From contig CM051027.1 in NCBI GenBank assembly GCA_027627225.1, positions 84,259,951-84,323,950 of the forward strand: 64,000 nucleotides of DNA, given 5' to 3'. The stretch's first letter is position 1; the number at the start of each line of letters is the position of its first letter. This document shows positions 23,191-35,904 of the stretch, in pieces. Below the pieces are notes generated by a model. That model did no database searches. It was given only the letters and a program-made list of their open reading frames with translations, and was not told where the DNA came from. Made by a program: the position numbers and the translations under genes. Origin of the DNA: Congeria kusceri (Eukaryota > Mollusca > Bivalvia > Myida > Dreissenidae).

Positions 23191-24773
23191 GGGTAGTTTG
23201 TACTTTAGCGGTCCCCGGATGCCGTCGCAGTGCGCATGTGCGAACGTTGCTAAGCAGGTGCTTGTTTACAAATATAGCCGCCATTTTGGATTTTAAGCGA
23301 GGCGGCAAAAGATTTATTTAAATGAAAACATTGAGATTTAAACAAATCGAAAAGCGGGAGTGTGGGGGCGGCAGCCCCCATAAAACAATAAAGTTTGAAA
23401 CAAAACAAAAACATGACATTTTATGTACTTACCAATGTCATTTTTAAATGACAAAATCATCCAAGCTGTTGTTTAGAATTCCCGTTGTAATGTCAGATAA
23501 TGGCAAGGCTGCTGGTCTCTTTCGTGAGCTTTTTCTGTCGTTATATTCTTCGATTTCCGATTCTGTTGGTTCGAATTTTGGCGAATATATTTCTTTTATT
23601 AACGAACAAAACTTAATGAAAGGATCTTCAATTGAGTCAACCAAAAAGTGTTTCCTAACACAGTACTGGGCGAAATAACTGTCATAAAGAGCTTTGGTTG
23701 TACCACTCCTTGGTAGAGAGGCTTTTAGAGCCCTCCAAGTGCTCTCTATTGTGTTTGTGTGAACACCAGTCTCGCTGTCAACAAAGGTAATGCTGTGGTT
23801 GACAGTTAAATGATTAAATCCCTCTGTGTTCAGCTTTGAATAACTCTTCCAGCAGTCTGAGAAAATAGTTGTTCCTGGTTGAATGAAATCTTTAATTATT
23901 GATACTAAGGTTTCTGCTGATCTGTCTTCTACACACTTAAAAAAAAACTTTTTACTGTCACGCTCAATGCCACCAAACACCCAAACACCTTCGACCCGCC
24001 TTCCTTTATGATACGTTCTCTTTCCAAATTTGCTCTCGTCAATTTCAACGATTTTTCCAGGTCCGCCAATTTTTTCAGAATATTTTTCAAGAATGCAAAT
24101 ACATACCTCTCTTGCAAAGTTGTTCCAGTCAACAATTGTTCGTTCACTGATATCTTGTTCGTGGCAAACAAAGTTTTGTTGCACTTTATAAATCCAAAAA
24201 TATGTTATGAAAACAATTTTTTACAATGTTAGATTACTATTTGAAAACCATGAGGCATGTCTTAGTGATACTTTCTTGTTACATTTTTTATTATTACATC
24301 TCCAGCAACAACCATCAGTGCTGAATGAAGTGTCAGATCTAAGCTTGAAATGTCCAATTTTGCAAAAATCACACAACCTACACAACCTACACAACCTACC
24401 ACTTAAATTTAGTAATAGTCACAGTGAAAATAACCAAGAAATCAATTGTTCTACACTTTCACACACTGAAAACAAGAACTTTAGATTTATCTTCATAAGT
24501 TAAATTTGATTGGCCATTTCTGCTCGATTTATTCTGGGCTTTCGTATTCAGTTAATATTAATGAATATTAATATTCATAATATTAACCTAATTTTAGACA
24601 AGGAATTCATTTTTGGGGTTATTTTTGCGTTTTTTCGCCGTTTTATACGATTTCGGCCGCGCTGCGCGCGACCTCATAAATATACGACGCTTACGAGCAC
24701 CTGCTCATTGCAACGCACGCGCTTGTGCGCTTTTTCTAAAGGATTTCCGGGACCGCTAAAGTAACGGTGTCCC
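23191..24773 (-). mobile_element. Merlin-family DNA transposon with 8-bp target duplication
   Basis: CGACAACG occurs at 23183-23190 and 24774-24781, immediately outside ends that start GGG and share ACTTTAGCGGTCCC about 10 bases in. Further in, both ends contain GCAGGTGCT(T/C)G. An 8-9 bp duplication and an IS1595/ISXO2-like transposase are the established features of Merlin. The length of 1583 bp is within the usual range. Confidence 0.9.
23444..24418 (-). pseudogene. Merlin transposase, one in-frame stop
   Basis: The enzyme would cut and paste the surrounding element. The DDE part is open for 246 codons (23444-24184) and shows VEIDESKFGKR (first Asp), FSDCWKSYS (second Asp) and HTNTIESTWR (catalytic Glu), in the order and spacing of the ISXO2/IS1595-type domain. 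Upstream in the same frame, 24230-24415 encodes a zinc ribbon: a CDFC knuckle, then CCWRC and a further Cys, followed by SLRHASWFSNSNLTL, typical of Merlin N-termini. The two parts are separated only by a UAA at 24221-24223; the frame is otherwise continuous. Before the CDFC knuckle, a 9-base repeat gives RLCRLCRLC. No ATG lies in the open frame upstream, since a TGA at 24419-24421 bounds it. The stop suggests a recently inactivated copy. Confidence 0.85.
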
Positions 24774-25552
24774 CGACAACGTTATGTTTACAACCTTCAC
24801 ACAACGTTATGGCAACGTTGTACTTTGGGTTTGCATGTTATTGTTTTATTAATGCTAATATTTAATTTGAACGTTTTGGAAACAAATTTTAATAAAATGG
24901 AATCGTTGTGGAATGTTTTAAATAAAATTTATTTGAAAACAGTATTTTTATCAAAGATCAATGGTTAATGAATTTCTGTTTTGATAAAGATGCAGAGCTA
25001 GCTTTAAGTTTCGACTTTCACAGTATCAAACGGCTGCGTGTAATAGATTAAAACACGAAATGAATATATATTGCATACAATATGTATGTATATATTGATA
25101 CGTTATTATGCTAAAATATGCTTAAATAGACATGCCAACAAATCAAATTTGATTATTTTCTAAATTCGAATTTGCGGCTATTCATTTACGCGCGCGCGTA
25201 CACAAAGGGAGGGATGAACAAAGAGAGACAAGTTGTGCTTAGTGAAAATCGAAGTTTAAATGGATTAATTCATTGTTTAATACTGCATATTATGATGGAT
25301 TTACTTGTGTATGTTTGATGTCATAATAAAATAATATAAAAATAATGTTGTGTTTTAATTATTTATAACAAATGTTGTTTGGTTGTATAAAGGTTGTATT
25401 CCGGTTACTTTATAACGTTATTTCATAACGTTGTCACAACGTTTTTTGGAGTCTACCTTTTTACGTTATATGTACGTTGTAAATTAACGTTATTACAACG
25501 TTATCTGTAACGTTAATACAACGTTTATACAACTTTATTGTGTTAGCTGGGT

Positions 25553-28500
25553 ATATATATAATTCGTACATAGTATTGTTAGCTGTGTCCAGTGTTCACA
25601 CCTGTTAACGTTTTAAGTAGTGGCGTACGTTTTACAATGGACCTCAATTCACCAGCTGCACATTTGTCAACAGATAACATTCCAATCGGCATTATTGAGA
25701 GACAAATACTAACCTAACAGCTCAATGGCGATATATATTTTAAAATCTGATTTTATTACGTGGCAATATCTATTTTAACGTCGCATTTTGAAGATTATAA
25801 ATCGCTAAGATGAATTCCACTTCTTGTTGAAATGTACTACATTTGTTCAAATAAGAGAAAAATATATTAAAATATATTATAGAATCAGGCCTAGTATGTT
25901 CAAACTCACGCAATTGCTAAATACACAGAATAAAAGTGAAATGTTTAGGTTAAGCAAGTACATATCAGAGGCATTAAGTATTCGCCAAAATATGATGAAC
26001 AATTAATAACAGATGTTTGCATATATGTGCATATTGATGTATATCTGTAAACATATTCTATACCACTACTGCTTAATTAATTTGATATTCATGTGGCTAT
26101 AGTTATATAATTGTTGTTTACTTCAAATGGACACACGAAAACAGTTCCATTTTAAATAGATGTACTATTCTTATGAGTGAAAATGCAAGTTTCATTTATA
26201 TTTATACAAGTTCATCCAGTTTTAGAAATATTAAAATAAATTATCACTTACTATAATGTATAATGTACAATGTATTATTGTTAAACACTAGAAACTGTAA
26301 AGTTTATGTGTAATAAAATTTCTGTTCTGTTCTGTTCTGCTAAGCAATGTCTCTGTACAAGCTATATTTATAATGTTGACACAAATATTATAGTAAAACA
26401 CGGAATGTAAGATTCAACTAAATGAAGTTTTACGAATATTTTAGTTTAATGTTTGAGTTGTTGTTTTTTTGAAAGAACATATTATCATGCATAACACGTC
26501 GTGTTTGCTGGTTCTGGCTTCTTAACCAGAATTTAAATTCAGCGATTTTCATTTTCTTCACATAAGAACACTGAACGAGGTATTAGCGCAACTATCATGT
26601 TAACCAATAAAATATTTATAAGATTATAATCACTGTATTTAAGGTGACATATGATATGACATACCCGGTACCTCTCTTATTGCCCAGATTGTCCATGATA
26701 ACGCATCGGGGTTTTCATTTTTAGTTATTATATGGTCATTTAGGTGACTTCACACAATTTTATTTTATTAACTTGTTTTAATATACAATATTAATATTAT
26801 TGTATTTTCAATATATTTGCAAAACATTCTACAAAACACACCATAACGGGTCTTAAGTGCCTGTTGTACTAAGTTATTTGGACAAGTCGATAAGATCCAT
26901 CGGACGCTATGATATTGAACAGTGCACTAACATTTTCAATAACTACTAGTACAAACGAATGTTAAACAGTCATTGCATTTTATTCTTGATTTCTGATATT
27001 CAAAACTGTAGACAGATTTTCGTTAGACACAATCTCAATAAACCGTTTGAATCTGCTCTGTTTAATTTAAACTTGAGTTGCTAATAACATTTGAATATAG
27101 TGAGTTGTGGCCAATGTTACGCAACAGCGAACAACTTTAGTGGCCTCAGCGCTTTGATTAATATCTGTACCGAAAATAAACCGATCATATACCGCCCCAT
27201 GTTTTCACCAGTGATACATGAATAAGCTAAATTCTAATAATTTACGTAAACATAATTGATACATGAATTTATCTGGCAAATTTAACAAATTAACATTGTC
27301 AGAAAATAATAGCGGGAATTAATAAGCAGTAAGTTTATGAATTCCCCATTTATTGCAATTCTCGGGTTTAGGATTCTCCAGACGCTAATTGATGCGTGTG
27401 TACTAACACAGCTTTACCCTGCGTTTTTTTAGAATGATTCTCCTGCTGGAGTTGTACTCGCTAGAATTAATTCACGGGGATTACAGTCGGTTACAGCGTG
27501 CAACAATATTTTTACACAATGATAAAATAATAGGAAATATAAGCTTAATCAAATTTGCTACTATTTGTTTTGCTTATTTATCAGAAAAATACCAGAAATT
27601 TACCACTTTATATTTTGTGCTTGCGAGCTCAACAGGCAGCCATTGCACGTTTTGACCGACTGTCGTACCAGTGAATTGTAGCATTGTAATTGCTATTTAT
27701 AGAGCGCGCCGATTATGTAGGTTAAACAATATAGATATTTCATTATGTTAATGAAAATAACATTCTGATCATGACATAGAGCGAGTAAAATTTTTCATAA
27801 TTATGTTTATTTCTAGAGTGTATGTCGAAGATATGTTTATAACTTTAATTTAACCGCTTATGTAAACAATTATCTAAATTTTTAATCCCCAAAAGTATGC
27901 AACAGTTATTGGTATACGTTAAGCCAATTTCTTTTCAACAGGCTTTCAACAATGTAGACTGGTATAAATCTAGGAATTTGTACTTAGGTCAGAGTTTTTT
28001 TTATCTCTTGGTTCTCAGACATTTTTGGAAAAGTGTCCGGTTGGAAGAGGGCAAAAACAACAACAAAAAAGCCCAGAATTGAGTAAATTAATGACTAGAA
28101 TTTCACAAATGAAAATGGGCAGTGATATTAAAATCTTAATGCTTTATTATGTACAAAAATCATATTACACAACATTAACTTAATCACTACATGATAACCA
28201 TGACATAATTAATTTTTTTCGCATTCCGTGTAACAAGTTGAAACCCTTTTACAAGGTCATTTTTACGATATCGGTTACATTCTAAATTATTTTTTTTTTG
28301 CTTGTTGGAAAAAATCGGGTCGGCGGATCCGAGAACCAAGAAATAAAAAAACTCGCCTTTAAGAGGGAGTTTGCAATTTTGTACCAAAATGTCATGTCAA
28401 ACCCTCCATTTATTCTTAAGAAGTCAGTATATTTTTATAATAAAATTATTATAAATGTTAAGAAAAGCTTTATGTTCAGGAACGTGTATTGAGAGAAACA

Positions 28501-30118
28501 TTAAAATATTTTTTACTGTGTAGTAAACAATTCTAGCACAAGACTTGTATATATTGAGTCTCGATGATTGTTGGCACATGCGCAGTTCTTACTTCCCAAT
28601 TCAAAGCCGAATGTAGCAGTTGCTGTAGGATAAATGGGTGGTGTATCGACAGAATTATTTTTTGTTTTTCAATGAATATAATAATGTTTTTAGACTGTTG
28701 GCGCAAACCAACAGGATTTAGTAGTTGTATTCAGAAATCGGTCTTGAGGGAACTACTTCTTTACTCTGCAGCCTACGAGTCAGTAAATCGATAAATTACT
28801 GCGCTTTGCGGAGCAGTGAGGCTTACTGTTATCGATGCATAGATGACAAGAAATAGATCGGAATTACTAACACTTATAAACGATAATGATAATCCTTTTA
28901 TTCCACATCTAGATTTGCATTCCTGTTATGGCTATTCACACTGGTACGATAGCGTCTCTGTTTGTGCTAAGTACTGGTTAACTACGCATTATAATATATT
29001 GCAGCAAGTCTAATAACGGTGTATTGTCTCAGTACACATAGCGGAGCAATCAAAACAGCTCGATTGACGATTGTTATTGTTTTGACGTATGCATAAAAAT
29101 GTTGGAACCGCCTTGTACTTCTGCATAGATGTATTTTCACTAATTTAACTTATTTTGAATTAAATTGGTGTCTACCAATCAGAGCGCCTATGATGTAAAA
29201 CGCTGAAAATTGATTCGAACTTATACCGTTCAACCTCTCTCTACCAGTTGTAGATTGACTTGTATGCATTTGACTATGTTTGCTTTTAAAATTATTTGCA
29301 CACAAATATTTGCTTCCCACGAATTACAAAAAATAATAATGAGTTTATTGATAAATAGCATTGAATTAGACGCGCGCTATATAAGTTTTAATTTGCAAAA
29401 GACAGTGGCCTGGATCTCCAACTTCAATTAGGTCAAATACCAGCTTATACCAATTTATTTTAAGTAGATTGTATAATTATGAGTTACGACATTTATTTTG
29501 TAAAAATTATATTACAGACAGGTGATTTCATTCAAATAAATGTTTGTAAGATAAAAAAAACAACAACTCATAATTCACTTGCTTTTAGTTTCTTTTCTCG
29601 CCAACAGTCTTCTTCGCTGTCAGCGTTTTGATTTTGTATAAGTGGGTAACGAAAGTGACCTGAAATAAGTCAATAAACATCAGACAGTCCCTTTTTAACA
29701 GTCCTGTATCATTTATACGCGATGGATGTCGCTTAGTAATCTGTCATATTTACCTCAATAAGTTATAAGTAGGGTGACTGTTTTATTGCTGCTAATTACT
29801 CTGTGGTCATTGTTATTTTCATTTTTGAATAAAGTTGCGTAGACTTTTATGGCAACTGTTAGCGCTCTCTGACACCTTACACGTAATTTAATTTTCACTG
29901 AGGACATTTATTTGATTTGCTAACTAAATTTGTAAGCTGAGAATTTTGTAGACACACATTTCTTAGAAAGCATTTCTACTTAAATATAATGGTGATAATA
30001 ACTGGTTAAATATCGTCCCTAAAAATAATTTAAATGCTTTAAAAGGCCGATTAAGGAAAATGAAACCGTTATTGCATTAATGTCATTATTAAATGGCTAC
30101 CCTACATTACATTTAATA
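25553..30118. other. Long AT-rich region without recognised genes
   Basis: There is only low-complexity sequence (TTCTG repeats at 26318-26338) and short ORFs. A short inverted pair at 27992-28353 is listed separately. No splice-supported exon was identified. Confidence 0.45.
27992..28353. repeat. Inverted ~24-45 bp arms 310 bp apart
   Basis: AGTTTTTTTTATCTCTTGGTTCTC (27992-28015) is matched, with one or two differences, by the reverse complement of 28331-28353 (GAGAACCAAGAAATAAAAAAACT). Weaker similarity continues for ~20 bases inward. It may be a small decayed MITE. Confidence 0.45.
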
Positions 30119-30130
30119 TGATGTGAATGC

Positions 30131-30363
30131 TTGTTTGTTTGGATTTTTTGCCGTTTTGACGGTATTTCAGTCCTATCACGGCGGTCAGTTAACCAACTCG
30201 CACTTTTCCTGGGCAATCTTAGCCGATCTAAGCAGTTTACCAGTACAAAGTGCACATACTTATGCTAGTAACTGACAACTGCCGTACTTTAATCAGAGGT
30301 AAGAGGAGAATGGCCGTAGAAATTATTGCATGACCAATCCCCACACAATTTATGTGGCCGGGC
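30131..30363 (-). mobile_element. SINE family 1 copy, 5'-truncated, 12-bp target duplication
   Basis: TGATGTGAATGC lies at 30119-30130 and again at 30364-30375, directly abutting the element. On the minus strand the body matches 1625-1826 (TAAAGTACGGCAGTTGTCAGTTACT, CATAAGTATGTGCACTT, GGTTAACTGACCGCCGT, AAATCCAAACAAACAA), but most of the tRNA head is gone; only its last bases are vaguely recognisable. The perfect duplication shows that the truncation occurred at insertion. Confidence 0.92.
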
Positions 30364-30935
30364 TGATGTGAATGCAATAGTTAAAGCACTTGGCTGTGAC
30401 ATTAGGCCATTCTGTTTTATTACTTTGTTAAGCGTCCGCGTGCGCGTAGGTTGTGAGCTCCGTCAGCCGAAAAAAAAATAGATAAAGAGATAAAAGCGCT
30501 AAAGAAAGAGCGTCTAGTCACTCTTATCATTGATATTTACATTTGCTACCACTACGATTGTGCTTTTTCTTGCTTTTCCGGATATTTTATATACCAGTTT
30601 AATAGACAAAAGATAGTGCCAGTAGTATTGGTGTTGTTTAACCCTTTGTATACAATAGTTGTCGCCATTTGTTCCGACATTGCCATGGTACAGTTTTGTC
30701 AATAAAACACATTTTACAAAGTTCGTCGGAGCTTTCCTTCCTTACTGGCGTTGTGGCAGTGGCATTAACGAATTAACCACGCGTATGCAAGACTCGAAAA
30801 TCAGTAGTTACGACAATAATACCATACATGTTCGGAAAGGAAACCCTGAGAACGACGAGGCGGTTCTTGTCAAGTAGCTGTTAAATCTTTGAATCTTTCT
30901 TTGACACATAAACCACTCGGTCAATCAGTATCTCA

Positions 30936-31290
30936 ATGGCTACTCAACAATCCCCTAAGCAGTGGCGTGTCACTGAGAATGAAAGTACTGTATGACATCG
31001 CTTGAGTCATGGCTTCAAAACCTACAAAAAGGCTACAGTACACCCTTCTTGGACACAACTTTTCTTAGTCAAGGGGTTAGATGGACAATAAGGTTAGCAC
31101 AAACCCTATGCAGGTTTCACCGACTATGGAGAGGACGTTCCACAGACTAATCGCCACACGGCTGCACAGAAAGTTACTCAACTTGAGTTAATGAAAGACC
31201 ACATAGCTAACATTTGCCCTGTGATATCAAGAAAGACCACCGTGCACAATTCCACAGGATTGAATGACATCTGACAAGCAATACTTTCTT
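30936..31290 (+). pseudogene. Fossil retrotransposon gag-like fragment
   Basis: From an ATG at 30936 the reading moves across frames. A start segment (MATQQSPKQWRV) ends at a TGA. The next segment, in a shifted frame, has SLESWLQNL. After another shift near 31105-31115 the text GFTDYGEDVP, TAAQKVTQLELM and IANICPVISRKT is readable up to a TGA where a Trp would be expected. These segments resemble a gag-type protein of LTR retrotransposons common in aquatic invertebrates; the clade (BEL/Pao, Gypsy or other) was not decided. At least two frameshifts and two stops make it dead. No LTR or pol was found nearby. Confidence 0.55.
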
Positions 31291-33292
31291 CCTTACTGGC
31301 ATAGCAGTTAAAGTTGGCGGGCGAGGAGCCTTAAAATCGTAATCACTGCAGGTTTATTTGAACGCAACATACAACGCTAGCAAACCGATGCCGCCAGGCA
31401 AAACTAGGTGTATTTATATTTTGTTATGCTAAATTTCTGTAAACTCGACTGTTGAAAAGTTTTGTATTATATTTCAATATTTCATTAATTAATAGTATTT
31501 AAACTAGTCAGTAGTTTTAAATATGTTTCATAGGATGTTTCTGTTATTAAAGCATCAAAACTATTCCATTTTCTATTATCAACATGAAGAAAATTGGTTT
31601 GCTGTTTTCGAAACGAGTTTGTGTGTTTTTTGCGAATATGTAGCTAGGTTTTACAAAATGAGGTTGACGCTTAACAAAATATAAAAACAGAATGGCCTTA
31701 GTTACTGATTTCAGTAACTGTTGTGCTTGATTATGAAAAGTCTATCGTAAATGCAAAATGAAGAATTTTGGATGTTAAAATAGTTATTGTGTGTGCATGT
31801 ACATATTAACATAATGCAGCAAGCTGATAAGAAGTTTCACTAATCACTGTTTTTGTTACCAACTTTTACAAATAAATTTGGAAAATAAAGTATGTCGGGG
31901 AGAGGAAAATGTTGTATATCATAGCTGTATATATAAAAAACAAAAACTGTAAGTTGTTAATATTTGTTCATAATTTATTGGAGTTTGACAGGTCATTTCA
32001 GTTGTCTTTGATGATAAAAGCTTTAACATAACATTGTCTGTAAAAAGATGGATATCTGGTAGAGAACAGAGATGTTCATAAAAGGGCCTATACTCAAGCA
32101 TCATATGATTAATTACAGGAGCACCGTTGTATTTCATGTCGTCTTGTTGCTATTACATGTTTTCATTGTTTTATTTCGTCTTTATTAATCGCTGGGGAAA
32201 GCTGTCTCCAGTAAAAATGTGTGGTGTAGGTCAAACAGTCATCACGCTTTCATTGTTGTTGTTTTTTTTATCATTCTTTGTTGTTTAAATGCCATTTTAG
32301 TTAGCTTGAAAATTTATCATTATCACTGTAATGCTTTTTGTGAGGCACAGTCATTTTATTACCTTGCAGATTTTTATTGTATGAATATTTACTTCAACAG
32401 ATATTCAAACATACTTTCTAAGATAACCATCACTAATTTAAAAAAAAAATCTCTGTTACAATAGTTTTCGTTTTACATAAGACAATCTTCTCAAAACTCT
32501 GCAGCAGACATCATATTTGATCAATGTCCATTCAGAGCTTGACAAGCATAATATGGAATCAGGACAAGCACTTCAATGAGACTGATCATGGTAATGACTA
32601 AATTGCTGATGGCTCTTGATGTTGTGATCATATTAATTTCATTGCGGAAATCCAAGACTTTTGGCAGTGAAGGCAAAGTTCAATGGATTTGATGAGAAAT
32701 CAATTTAACCTAAGAAACTCTCTTAGAGTGAAAATTGCTCGGCAGACATGTTGCCAAGATTTGTCAGTTGGGGGACTATTTGCCATATCTCGGGGCATCT
32801 GAGGTCGGTCCTGTGACAGATAAAGTGAATGGAATTGCGGAGGGTTTGGTTCCTCATTTGCGAGTGTTGTATGAAGGGAGATATGCTTAATAAAAGTTTG
32901 TTATGGCTTTGTTCAGCGTTTTTGGACACTACATTGAAGAGGTTACCGTAAATACGCAGTCATAAATTTAGACGTCTAATAAGTCGAGCAGTTAAAATTC
33001 ATTCCAAAAATTTATTTCTAATAATAACCATTCCTTAAGTCGAGTTAGAATAGCATAAAATACCATCTGAAAATTGGCCAGTGTATGCCTGTGTATGCCC
33101 TAATAAGTGGGTATATACGGTACTTCTGCATTAAATGCGTTGAAGCGTGAAATCACTCGTCCTCTTTGACAGGTCTTGATGTAGACCAAAACCGATTCCA
33201 GTCAGTTTAATTAGCAACATGCTGTACACGAAAATCATCAATAACTTGAAAACCTATTGAGACATTTTAACGAAACTTCATACATAGATATC
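31291..33292. other. Spacer, nothing recognised
   Basis: AT-rich sequence with short ORFs lacking coding character. From about 33200 an element remnant begins. Confidence 0.45.
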
Positions 33293-33331
33293 AGGTGAGC
33301 GACCTAGGGCCATCGTGGCCCTTTTGTTATT
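33293..33331 (+). repeat. Right terminus of a family F element
   Basis: TCAGGTGAGCGACCTAGGGC followed by CATCGTGGCCC, the same right end as at 35693, 38320 and 46891. A few tens of upstream bases (AACTTGAAAACCTATTGAGAC) may be its core remnant. Confidence 0.8.
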
Positions 33332-33333
33332 AT

Positions 33334-34487
33334 TCCCCTACCGGTGTTTCACCGGAGGGGACTATAGGTTTGCCCTCCGTCCGTCCGTCCGTCCGTCCGT
33401 CTGTCACGCCGTCCGTCCGCAAAATTTTGTTCCTGCGATAACTCAAAAAGTACTGCAGATACTTCGATGAAACTTGGTATATATTATGCACGACCTTTTA
33501 TTTTTTACCAGAGATCAAAGGTCACGTGACTGTTACTAAAAATAGAAATAAACTAAATACTGTTATAATTCGAAAAGTACATATGATATGACCATGAAAC
33601 TTGGTACAAAGATTGAACTATAGGTTTGCCATCCATCTGTGTGTCTCTGGATCTGTTCGTCCGTATGTTTGTCCGTCCGTCTGTCTGTCCGTCCCCAAAA
33701 CCTGGTTCCTGCAATAACTCAAAAAGTACTGAAATTATTTTGATGAAACTGGGTATACTTATAAACAGCAATGTGGCAATATGAGGATTATGCACGACCT
33801 TTTTTTCACCAGAGGTCAAAGGCCACGGGACTGTTACTAAAAATAGAAATAAACTAAATACTGTTATAATTCGAAATTGGTAAAAAGACTGAACTATAGG
33901 TTTGCCATCTGTCTGTGTGTAGTTCTGTCTGTTCGTCTGTATGTCTGTCTGTCCGTCCGTCCCCAAAACCTGGATCCTGTGATAACTCGGAAAGTACTGA
34001 AGACACTTTGATGAAACTTTGTATACGTAGCAACAGCAATGTCTGTGTGTGTCTGTTTGTCCGTCAGTTTCACTCTGTCTGTCTGTCCCGTCCCAAAAAC
34101 CTGGATCCTGAAACTTTGTATACATAGAAAGAGCAAGGTGATGATTGTACACGACCCTTTATTCTTCACCAGAGGTCAAAGGTCACGTGACTTAACTTAA
34201 AATAGTAATGAACTTAATACTGTAATAATTCGAAAAGAACATAACATATGATCATGAAACTTGGTAAACAGAATGGACTATATGATTGCCCTCTGTCAGT
34301 GTAGTACTGCAATAATTCAAAAAGTAACTCGAATATCTGGTCAATGTTACTAAAATAGAAAAAACAACAACTTAATACTGCAGTGACAAATGGGATTTGA
34401 ATATGAAACTTTGTACATCTACAGATAAAGGGCGATTTGACGGTATTGCACAATGTTTAATTAGTAGCGGTTTTCACCGGTAGGGGA
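33334..34487 (+). mobile_element. TCCCCTACCGGTG-ended element with ~265-bp tandem core
   Basis: 13-bp perfect inverted ends, TCCCCTACCGGTG (33334-33346 and, inverted, 34475-34487); the left end folds on itself (CCGGTGTTTCACCGG). The core repeats ACTATAGGTTTGCC at 33361, 33620, 33893 and, diverged, 34267, each followed by a (CCGT/CTGT)n simple run and ATAACTCAAAAAGTACTG...GATGAAACTTGG. ORFs translating the CTGT/CCGT runs (TDRQTD) are not genes. Confidence 0.85.
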
Positions 34488-34559
34488 CTCCTGTATTGCT
34501 TGCAATACTATCAAAACCTTGTTAATATTTGTTGTAATTGTTGTTGACTGAGTATTTAC

Positions 34560-35732
34560 GGTAGTGGTTCTCTACAAAGATTGTTAAAATGATGCCCCTG
34601 GGGTCAAAACTGTGCACACCCCTGGGGTCACATGGTTTATACAGACTTAAATAGCAAAATGACTTTAAAAATCTTCTCCTCTGAAACTGCAAGGCCCAGA
34701 GGTTTCATGTTTGGTATGTAACGTTGTATAGTGGTCCTCTACAAAGATGGTTCAAATGATGCCCCTGGGGTCAAATTAGGCTACCTCGCGGGTCACATGG
34801 TTTATATAGACTTAAATAGCAATATGATTTTAAAAATCTTCTCCTCTGAAACCGTAAGGCCCAGAGGTTTCATATTTGGTATGTAACATTGTATGATGGT
34901 CCTTTACAAAGATTGTTCAAATGATGCCCCTGGGGTCAAAACTGGGCACACCCTGGGGGTCATATGGTTTATATAGACTTGAAAGTTAATAGCAAAACGA
35001 CTTTAAAAATCTTCTCCTCTGAAACTGCATGGCCAGAGGTTTTGTATTTGGTATGTAACATTGTATAGTTGTCCTCTACAAAGATTGTTCAAATGATGTC
35101 CCTGGGGTCAAAACTGGCCCTGCCCTGGGGGTCACACTGTTTATATAGACTTAAATAACAAAATGACTTTAAAATCTTTGAAACCGGGGTGTTTTCGTAT
35201 TTGATATGTAACATTGTATAGTAGTCCTCTACAAAGATTGATCAAAGTATCCCCCTGGGTAAAAAGTGGCCATGACCCGGAGTTTATTTAGACTTATATG
35301 GCAAGTTGGCCTTAAAAATCTTCCTTGTTGAAACTGTAAGGCCCCAGAGGTTTTATATTTTGCGTGAAACATTGTGGAGTGGTCCTCTACAAAGATTGTT
35401 CCAATGATGTCCCTGGGGGTCACATGGTTTATATAGCAAAATGACTTTAAAAAATCCTCTTCTCTGAAACGCCCAGTGGTTTCATATTTGGTATGTAACA
35501 TTGAATAGTGGTCCACTACAAATATTTTTCAAATTATCCCCCCCGGGGTAGAAAGTGGCCATGCCCTGTGTGTAAAATGGTGTCTATAGACTTAAAAAAC
35601 TTCTGAACCTGCAAGGCCCAGATTTTTATACTAAGGTAAGGGGTTTAGTGACATTTTGCTCTCTTGTTATTAGCCATTATGATGCCTTAAACTCAGGTGA
35701 GCGACATAGGGCCATCATGGCCCTCTTGTTTA
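34560..35732 (+). repeat. ~165-bp-core element (family F, core B)
   Basis: GTGGTCCTCTACAAAGATTG recurs at about 34564, 34731, 34896, 35068, 35221, 35379 and 35509. Each unit includes CCCCTGGGGTCAAAACTGG, CACATGGTTTATATAGACTTAAATAGC and AGGCCCAGAGGTTTCATATTTGGTATGTAACATTG. The right end is CTCAGGTGAGCGACATAGGG...CCCTCTTGTTTAG. The left end with AGCTCACCT is missing; the TCCCCTACCGGTG element lies just upstream. The same core is at 45690-46850. Confidence 0.9.
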
Positions 35733-35904
35733 GATTGGGATCATCTTATTTTCAATGTTTGCAAGTCGTGATATTGTCATTGGTTTTGTTTGATTGCTGT
35801 TTGCTTTGCATTTGCTTCTGTACATGCATGATTTTTCCCACCATTTGTGGTCTTTCACAGAAACTATATTTCCACTATTTGTATGCCCCCGGCATCTTGA
35901 TGCA
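35733..35904. other. Short spacer between repeat elements
   Basis: Open on both strands for about 60 codons but not recognised. Confidence 0.4.

Larger units (their letters stand above)
22932..25552. mobile_element. ACCCAGC-ended element with AACGTT-rich subterminal regions
   Basis: The left end ACCCAGCAAACAAATAAGG and the right end (reverse complement ACCCAGCTAACACAATAAAG) form an imperfect TIR. Both subterminal regions are crowded with AACGTT-type words (22960-23030, 24780-24820, 25380-25540). The Merlin element sits inside it; without Merlin the carrier is ~1.03 kb and has no transposase of its own. Flanking duplication is unclear. Confidence 0.65.

Noticed and set aside
24207..24764. Two plus-strand ORFs (98 and 84 codons)
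   Set aside because: They are antisense to the Merlin zinc ribbon and its 5' region.
33553..34152. 199-codon ORF with TDRQTD repeats
   Set aside because: Product of the CTGT/CCGT simple repeats in the TCCCCTACCGGTG-ended element.
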